Below are positions 58,401 to 61,276 of a stretch of 64,000 nucleotides of DNA, piece after piece. The notes under the pieces are model-generated. The model saw nothing but the letters and a program-made list of their open reading frames with translations, did no database searches and was not told where the DNA came from. Positions within the stretch are counted from its first letter, which is position 1. Each line of letters begins with the position of its first letter. The translations under genes and the position numbers were made by a program. Origin of the DNA: Paraoerskovia marina DSM 21750. GTDB lineage: Bacteria > Actinomycetota > Actinomycetes > Actinomycetales > Cellulomonadaceae. The stretch spans positions 126,939 to 190,938 of the forward strand of contig NZ_KL370783.1 in NCBI RefSeq assembly GCF_000701465.1, read 5' to 3'.

Positions 58401-59931
58401 CGCACTCCGGCGGGTTCTGCACGAAGGTCACGTCGGCCTCGCCCGGAGGGTTCAGGCCGACGAGACCACCGTCCTCGGGGAAGTCGTCGGGCCCGTTCGT
58501 GTACACCCCCGGGACGTCCGAGGTGACACCGACCGTGATCTGGCAGGAGACGAGGTTCTCGCCGGTCAGGTCGCCGCCGCTGACCGCGATCCGCTGCCCG
58601 GTGTTCTCGTCGATCGCCGCGTCGCCGCAGGTGTTCTCGAAGACGTTGCCGGTCAGCTCCAGGTCGGTGCTGCTGAACTCGTCGACGAACGCCCAGTCCT
58701 CCTTCGGACCCGAGGGCTCCGTCGGGTCCGTGGGGTCGTAGGTGTTGGTGATCGTGAAGGTCAGCTGCGCCTCGCTCCCCGTCGGGTACGGGCCGGCCGA
58801 GAACTCCTTGTCGATCTTCGGCGTCGTGTCGAGGATCGTGATGTTGTCGAACGCCGTGTCGTTGCCGACCCCTGAGGTCTGCAGGTTCTCGATCTGGACG
58901 CCGAGCGTGTCGCCCGTCGAACGGACGGCGGTGTCCCCGATCCACGTCGCGATCCGGGTCTGGCGCGACTGGTTAGACACGTTGCTCGGCGGCACGACGA
59001 CCCCGTTGTCGGCGTCGCGCGCGACGTCGCACGTGTCCACGGGGGTGCTGAACGCCTGGGTGACGCTCCCGTCGGACTGCGTGACGTTGAACTGCGGGAG
59101 GGCCCCGACCGCGCCCGCGGTGTTGCAGCTCTGCGACGCCGTGTCGATCGAGAACTGGTAGAACCGCCCCGGGTCGACGGTCAGGGGCTGCTCGAACTCG
59201 AGCATGGTGCCCGGTGCGAGGGTCGCGGCACCCGCGTTGGTGTACGAGGAGACGATGTGGTTCTCGTCGGCGTCCTGCGCCGGGAAGACGCCGAGGTACG
59301 GGTACTTGGCGTTCTCGTGCCACTCGCCCATCGCCCGCGCCATCGACCGCAGTCGGTTCCACCAGGCGCTGTCGGTCTGTCCCCCGGTCGGCTCGCACCC
59401 GTCCGTCGGGTTGAGGAGCGGGTCGGCCCAGAACCGGGGTCTCGGGGAGTCGTAGGTCGTGGCCTGGTAGCTGACGGTCCCGTGCGCGGCGACGATGATG
59501 CCGTTGCAGTAGTTGCCGGCCGCCCAGTCCTCGTCGGCGGTGTACGTGACGTCCAGCGGCGTGCCGTCGGGCTGGACCAACGACGACGTGTACCCCGCCT
59601 GGTAGTTGGCCTCGCTGCCGTCCGCGCCGTACGGGAAGTCGGTGAGCGTCTGGACGAAGTCGCCGGCGTCCCAGTCGTTCTGGTTCGAGCCGGATCCCGC
59701 CTCGTCGGGCTCCTGCCACGTGACGTTCTCGAAGTTCTCGTGGTAGACGTCCTCGGGCGCCTCCATGACGCCGGGCTGCCCGGGGACGGCCTCGGCGGCC
59801 AGGAGGTCCTGCGCGAGCGGCTCGTAGACGACCGGCGCCGCGACGAGCCCGAGCGTCAGCACCAGCGACGCGCCGACGCCCCCGGCCACACCCCGGCCGA
59901 TCGTCCGGCTCGAGCGTCTGGTTCGTCGCAT
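46432..59931 (-). CDS. Giant LPXTG surface protein with 24 DUF11 repeats
   Basis: 4499 aa from ATG 59931 (a GTG at 59979 would add 16 basic residues). An Arg-rich signal peptide (about 1-34, GVGASLVLTLGLVAAP) is followed by a unique N-terminal domain (about 45-350) and a DUF11-like domain (DKEFSAGPYPTGSEAQLTFT). A DUF6923-type propeller comes next (about 500-790, FNPATGWYVGYQV, SPVTEKFYSVGNNSS). Two GEVED domains (WIDFDASGTFEDDEG, GYDYGEVEDWQ; WIDLDFSGTFDDGE, GGEIEDYVV) precede 24 DUF11 repeats. LPVTG is at 4453-4457 with a helix and a long RLRRRHDGHDDGGG tail. It is probably wall-anchored. It is one of the longest single chains a bacterium would make. The head domains are the likely ligand-binding part. 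Confidence 0.9.
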   Translation of the reverse strand: MRRTRRSSRTIGRGVAGGVGASLVLTLGLVAAPVVYEPLAQDLLAAEAVPGQPGVMEAPEDVYHENFENVTWQEPDEAGSGSNQNDWDAGDFVQTLTDFPYGADGSEANYQAGYTSSLVQPDGTPLDVTYTADEDWAAGNYCNGIIVAAHGTVSYQATTYDSPRPRFWADPLLNPTDGCEPTGGQTDSAWWNRLRSMARAMGEWHENAKYPYLGVFPAQDADENHIVSSYTNAGAATLAPGTMLEFEQPLTVDPGRFYQFSIDTASQSCNTAGAVGALPQFNVTQSDGSVTQAFSTPVDTCDVARDADNGVVVPPSNVSNQSRQTRIATWIGDTAVRSTGDTLGVQIENLQTSGVGNDTAFDNITILDTTPKIDKEFSAGPYPTGSEAQLTFTITNTYDPTDPTEPSGPKEDWAFVDEFSSTDLELTGNVFENTCGDAAIDENTGQRIAVSGGDLTGENLVSCQITVGVTSDVPGVYTNGPDDFPEDGGLVGLNPPGEADVTFVQNPPECELEATLWQFTPPASETGVTSINLVTGAQTDEGTVPPALNGVGFNPATGWYVGYQVSADGGPQIYTVSPDFSEVVNLGWPWDDGNANGFAEPQGVNTGDLDGDGLWYIREFDNTGSLWAAIDMDPASATYLQVVNGGSTGSGDNANTLGADWAWSPVTEKFYSVGNNSSTLNSFLWEFDPATGSETLVGRPNLDAGGNRLQAPDGTNSVRQNLDTEFGAIYADADGFIYAANNGTGHIWRIDPATTATDGTGEPWVFFAYGPASSGNDGARCPGPLPLDWGDAPESYETLAQDGGAFHGIVPDADDPALMLGSTVTAETDGQPTDLDGDDALPAGLALSIDDGSIELNVPVTNEGGEVAFLAGWIDFDASGTFEDDEGVEIGIDAQTGVYDLPWSVPADAVLGETWLRLRTSYTAGMTSGLGYDYGEVEDWQIELIDADYDFGDAPDTYGTTLAADGARHVVLDFDETTQQAPLRLGDVVDVEEDGQPTTAADGDDTTGTVDDEDSASAQFQAVEGSSSTVDVVAVNDSAEDATLAAWIDLDFSGTFDDGELQSIAVPANTGSQTYQLTFPGASSFGDTYGRIRLFAGTNTDPEPTGEWTGGEIEDYVVPVLQPGVTISKNAVGDPQGAEPGDVVTYEIEIENTGTFDYPAGNPMVVTDDLTDVVDDATVDEASLETDPEGQGLLYYDPNTDVLSWSGPLAAGETVTVRYDVTVNDPATGDGVLTNSVLGPPESNCVAGPDGLPTGDHPECTVTIPFRDVEIAKTSAPSTVVPGDEVEYAVTLTNTGDAPYEDPDSLLEVSDDLSAVLDDASFGTVTTDSDVDGSAPPAATFDEGTATLAWAGPLAVGETVTITYTVTVLDPPEDGDGLLANVVSGPPESNCAEGADPADPACMTSTPVKMVEISKAVTPDGPVEPGDVVAYTITIVNTGQVPYDDTAGLLTVTDDFTDVEDDATYRDDASDGGAGGTFTGPAWTGPVGVGETVTLTYSFVVDNPPAGDGVLDNVVTGPAESNCAEGEEGAECATTTPVKVLYIEKTVDPSAGVTPGDDVAYTITITNTGGYAYTLLDPAMLFDDLTEILDDAEYNDDAAATSDVVVSTPPEPTYQDPTIDWEGPLALGETVTITYSVTVDDPLGPGADGILDNTVIGQDESNCEVDDPDVECNTEVPVASLDVVKTSDAAGPVAPGDEVEYTVAVTNTGAVDYVEGVNPVVVSDDLSAVLDDAEYNDDAAADPDSGTFDVAGTTLTWTGPLAAGASVELTYSVTVDDPPGDGSDGLLQNAVVGPPESSCAPDDDPVDPACVTEVPVRSLEIVKDSSASGSVLAGDTVTYSVEITNTGAVDYTDGEPVVVSDDLAGVLDDAEYNDDAAADPESGTFDLAGTTLTWTGPLAAGDTVTLTYSVTLDDPPGADADGELVNVVVGPPESTCAEDSEDPDCGTSTPVRSLDVVKTASVPDVLRPGDQVTYTVEVSNTGAVDYVDPDLVVLTDDLSDVLAETDLVGAPTATSDVSGITPPAPTVVDDVLTWEGPLAVGETVTITYTVQVMDPLPDDADGVLDNAVVGPPESNCDPGQSPEDPACSERIPQPELEVVKTSDAVGEVVPGDTVEFTVTVLNAGEVDYTAEIPAVVEDDLSGVLDDATYDDDAAANPELGTFTFTDPSLVWTGPLAAGESVTLTYSVTVDDPPGDAADGVLVNAVLVEGSNCGEDSEDPDCTVTVPVRSLDIVKTSDAGTSVAPGDAVTYSVAVTNTGTVPYTAISPVTLSDDLSDLLDDGRLTGTPVATSDVVANVPPQPIYSAPVLTWTGPLDPGETVTVTYVVTVDDPPGDDADGILGNTVVGPPESSCDADQDPADPDCTVTTPVRLLEVVKTAEPTGSVALGETVEYTLVVTNSGQADYTAADPAVVVDDLSGVLDDASWNADAAATSDVSTPPTPVFDPVGETLSWTGPVSAGETVTITYSMTVDDPPGEDADGVLENAVTGTDSSCVTGTSDPDCTTTTPVRSLAVVKTSDAGDVVLAGGTVTYTVTVTNTGGFDYTDADPAVVVDDLADVVDDAVYNGDATANPDSGAFDYAAPTLTWTGPLAAGAQVELTYSVTVDDPSTGDGVVENVVTGPDSNCPEGSTDPDCTTSSPVQQVSVVKTSDAEDVMPGDVVEYTVTIENIGQVDYAADELVVSDDLTEVLDDAEYNDDASADPVSGSFDYEEPVLTWSGPLAAGSSVTLTYSITVDNLVTGDSILANAVVGPPESNCDVDQIPADPDCSTSALTPATEVAKTSDAGDEVVPGDVVEYTVTVTNTGQVDYTDGVPLVVTDDLSGVLDDASYNDDAATGPETGEIVVDEPFLEWSGPLAVGESVVITYSVTVDAPPQDGADGQLTNVVLVPDSNCTAESTDPECTTSVPVRSLEIAKTSDAVGSVVAGDTVEYTVTLTNTGQVDYADGELSVSDDLTGVLDDATYDDDAAADPDTGTFDYVEPTLTWTGGLAAGESVDLTYSVTLTDPVEGDASLTNAVVGPPESTCAEGTDDPGCTVTDTVRRSEVVKSTDAGPQVFPGDTVGYTVTIENTGTAPYTVLDPATAVDDLSRVLDDATYDDNAAATSSIVMRTPPAPTYSRPDLAWTGALAVGETVTITYSVTVADPPSADGDGRLDNTVVGPEGSGCPAGSTDPDCTTSVPVAALDVVKTSDAAGAVVAGDTVTYTVTVSNIGQVDYTDDSPVVVSDDLSGVLDDATYGADAVADPGTGAFDYTEPTLTWTGPLAAGDSVDLTYSVTVDDPPGEDADGLLENAVVGPPESGCEQGSADPDCSVTVPVRELDVVKSSDGADEPLTPGETVTYSVEITNTGQADYTAAEPVVVTDDLSDVLDDATYNLDAEVDPDTGLLAYADPVLTWTGPLAVGESVVITYSVTVDDVGEGDQVLRNTVVGPPESNCDPGVVPEDPACTEIVRQPALTVAKTSDAGGSVAPGDVVEYEVTVENTGAVDYTDEFPAQLVDDLTFVLDDATYNQDAAVRPDQGSVSFVDPELVWVGPLAVGETITLTYSVTVNDPVSGDGSLDNRVTGPDSNCLEGSDDPACTVSTPVRSLDLTKSVEPDGAVTVGDDVTYTVTLTNDGGYDFTADDPAVAVDSLADVLDDATLTGDPGVTPDQGELTFVEPYVVWVGPLDAGESVQIVYTVTVDDRESADGTLENLAFVPPEVPCTDPDGCEGLPPVTPPQECVDGVDPETGGACATTSTPVASLGLVKTSDADGSAAAGDVVTYTVTVTNTGEADYTDANPVVVADDLAGVLDDATYGADATVSPDQGAVAYDAPVLTWTGPLAVGESVDITYSVTVDDSSTGDGVLDNTVVGPPESSCPDGAESPDCTVTVPLRSLEIVKTSDGGADQIEGGQVVTYTVTVTNTGEADYTDASPVVVTDDMSDVLDDATYGDDATVSPDQGAVAYDEPVLTWTGPLAVGESVEITYSVTVDEAADGDQVLRNVVVGPPESNCDPGAFPSDPDCREIVPQHGLTVSKTSDADAAVVPGETVTYTVNVENTGGSDYDEDFPAIVQDDLSGVLDDATYNDDAAVTPDQGSVTVVEPFLEWSGPLAVGESVEITYSVTVDDPPGGDGVLENAVVAPGSACEEGSDDLDCSTSTPVKQLEIVKTSDAAAEVGPGGTVTYTVEMTNTGTYGYTEDDPAVLTDTMTGVLDVATYNDDATVSPEGGEITFADPELVWAGPLAPGETVTLTYSVTVDEPPAGDASLVNAVLGPPESNCPVDMSGFGMSASGLIRAVSVEDCTTTVPVASGALEIEKAAAEYEDAVVGDVVTYTVVATNVGSVDFTAGAPATVVDDMTEVLDDATYNDDATVSPEGGDLVFDAPQLIWSGPLAAGDSVEITYSVTLTGEGDLEVRNVAFAVPGPDCTAGAGCGEITPPAECTDGVDEDGRACDDVEFTITPSVPTAPPTSPTNPALPVTGAQVAAMVGLVLLLLIGGAALLGSGRLRRRHDGHDDGGGVGSL
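46690..56575 (-). repeat. DUF11 repeat array (24 units)
   Basis: Twenty-four coding repeats of about 410 bp, counted by the V(R/A)SL..VKTSDA head and the DDLSGVLDDATYNDDA segment. Neighbouring units often share long stretches, which suggests recent expansion by unequal recombination. A few carry a longer Cys-rich insert (CTDPDGCEGLPPVTPP). The limits are approximate. Confidence 0.85.
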
Positions 59932-60168
59932 CTGGGACCCCACGTCACGTCGCGTGGTACACCGCCGTACACGGCGCACCGTGTCCCAGTTGTCACATAG
60001 TACGGAGCGCTCTGCAAAAGATCGCGGTGCCAGAATGTGCAGAAAAGAGGAAGAATTGTCGTGTTGGCTAGATTAAGTCCCGACATATAGGTGTTTTAAA
60101 GTATCAAATCTTCACACCGCCGAAGCGTGTTCGTGATGATTCGTCGAGTCGACGACATCACACGGAAC
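59932..60168 (-). promoter_or_regulatory. AT-rich upstream region of the 4499-aa protein gene
   Basis: About 60000-60125 is strikingly AT-rich for this genome (runs such as GAAAAGAGGAAGAATTG and ATAGGTGTTTTAAAGTATC). On the minus strand TTGATA and TATATG occur close together (60080-60107), and TACTATGTG lies near 60000. A promoter and probably regulator sites lie here, but no single promoter is convincing. No gene is seen. Confidence 0.5.
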
Positions 60169-60196
60169 GGGCCCCGCCGCCTGAGCGACAGGGCCC
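60169..60196 (-). terminator. Hairpin downstream of the SHOCT gene
   Basis: GGGCCC (60169-60174) and GGGCCC (60191-60196) flank CGCCGCCTGAGCGACA. It is 38 bp after the SHOCT gene stop. The sequence is 26/28 identical to the hairpin at 46380-46407, in the same orientation. Confidence 0.55.
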
Positions 60197-60234
60197 GCCA
60201 CCTCGCGACGGTCCGCCGCGTCGCCGGGGTCTGC

Positions 60235-60603
60235 TCAGCCGAGCAGCTTGGCCTTCGCCGCCGCGAACTCGGCGTCGCTGAGGATGCCGGAGCTCTTGAG
60301 CTGGGCCAGGCGCTCGAGCTGCGCCATCAGGTCGTCCCCGCCACCGGCGGACGTGACCTGTGCGGGGGCCTGCGCCGCCGTTACCTGCTGTGCAGCAGCC
60401 TGCTGGGCCGCCGCCTGCTGCGCCGCGGCCTGCATGCGCGCCTGCTCCTCGGCGGCAGCACGCTGCTGCTCCTCGTAGTTCGCCTGCTGCCGGTTCATCT
60501 GCCGGCGCTGCACTCCCCCGGACACCGCGGTCGCGGTCCCCGAGATCACAGCGGTCCGGGCCATCGTCCCGATCAGGCCGGGTCGTCCCACGCGTCGCAC
60601 CAT
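60235..60603 (-). CDS. SHOCT-domain membrane-associated protein
   Basis: 122 aa from ATG 60603 (AAGGAG 8 nt upstream). A short hydrophobic N-terminal segment (GLIGTMARTAVISGTATAVS, about 8-30) is followed by an Ala/Gln-rich coiled-coil region (AAAQQAAAQQAAAQQ). The C-terminal SHOCT domain is DDLMAQLERLAQLKSSGILS with DAEFAAAKAKLLG. SHOCT modules mediate oligomerisation or recruitment. It is paired with the DUF6325 gene upstream, a frequent actinobacterial couple of unknown function. Confidence 0.85.
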   Translation of the reverse strand: MVRRVGRPGLIGTMARTAVISGTATAVSGGVQRRQMNRQQANYEEQQRAAAEEQARMQAAAQQAAAQQAAAQQVTAAQAPAQVTSAGGGDDLMAQLERLAQLKSSGILSDAEFAAAKAKLLG

Positions 60604-60662
60604 CGTCGTTCTCCTTCTGGTCGTGTGTTCGTCGGTCGTGTCGCGGAGCGGTCCGCGGCCGG

Positions 60663-61097
60663 TCAGTCGGAGGCGGCGTCGAGCGCCACGATCTCGTTCA
60701 CGACCTCGGCCGAGATCCGCTCGCTCGACATCACGTAGGCGCCGGACTCCTCGACCGCCGTGACGAACCGTCGCGACCACGTGTGCTCGACGACGAGCAC
60801 GATGGCGGCTGTTCCTGGGGCGATCGCCTCGGCGACCTCTTCGAGGTCCTCGGCCCCGGCGAGGCCCGGCGCGTCGAGGCCGAGCTCGGCGAGACGCGGG
60901 AACTCCTCCGTCAGGTCCTCCAGCTCGCGCGTCGTCAGCTCGCCCTCGGTGTCGACGGAGATGTAGGCGACGTCGAGCAGGTCCACGACGTCCGACTCGA
61001 CCAGCCGGCGCGTCTCGGCGACGAGCGCGTCCGGGACCCCCGCCCCCGGCAGTGCCACGACGACGAACTCGACGGGCCCGAAAGTTCTCTCAGCCAT
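60663..61097 (-). CDS. DUF6325-family protein
   Basis: 144 aa from ATG 61097, with GGAG 6 nt upstream. FGPVEFVVVALPGAGVPDAL, DLLDVAYISVDTEGELTTRE and AIVLVVEHTWSRRFVTAVEE are typical of this group of small alpha/beta proteins related to DUF1269. Soluble, no membrane segment. It is 59 bp upstream of the SHOCT gene and probably co-transcribed. The role is unknown; the pair is often near stress-related genes. Confidence 0.82.
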   Translation of the reverse strand: MAERTFGPVEFVVVALPGAGVPDALVAETRRLVESDVVDLLDVAYISVDTEGELTTRELEDLTEEFPRLAELGLDAPGLAGAEDLEEVAEAIAPGTAAIVLVVEHTWSRRFVTAVEESGAYVMSSERISAEVVNEIVALDAASD

Positions 61098-61214
61098 GCT
61101 GTCTCCTGATGCTCGGATGTGTGGTTCCGCACCGATCGTTGCACCACCGCGGCTCCAGGGCATCCGGGACCCGGCACGTCCACGAAACCTCCCCGAGGGC
61201 GGGGCAGGGGACGC

Positions 61215-61254
61215 GGGCGTGGGTCCTGCCGCGGTTGCGGCAGGACCCACGCCC
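61215..61254. terminator. Very strong terminator of the third giant gene
   Basis: A perfect 18-bp stem (61215-61232 with 61237-61254) and a GGTT tetraloop lie 22 bp past the giant gene stop, in the 179-bp gap before the DUF6325 gene. The rest of the gap holds only the DUF6325 upstream region. Confidence 0.88.
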
Positions 61255-61276
61255 GTCCTTCATGCGTCTGGCAGGG

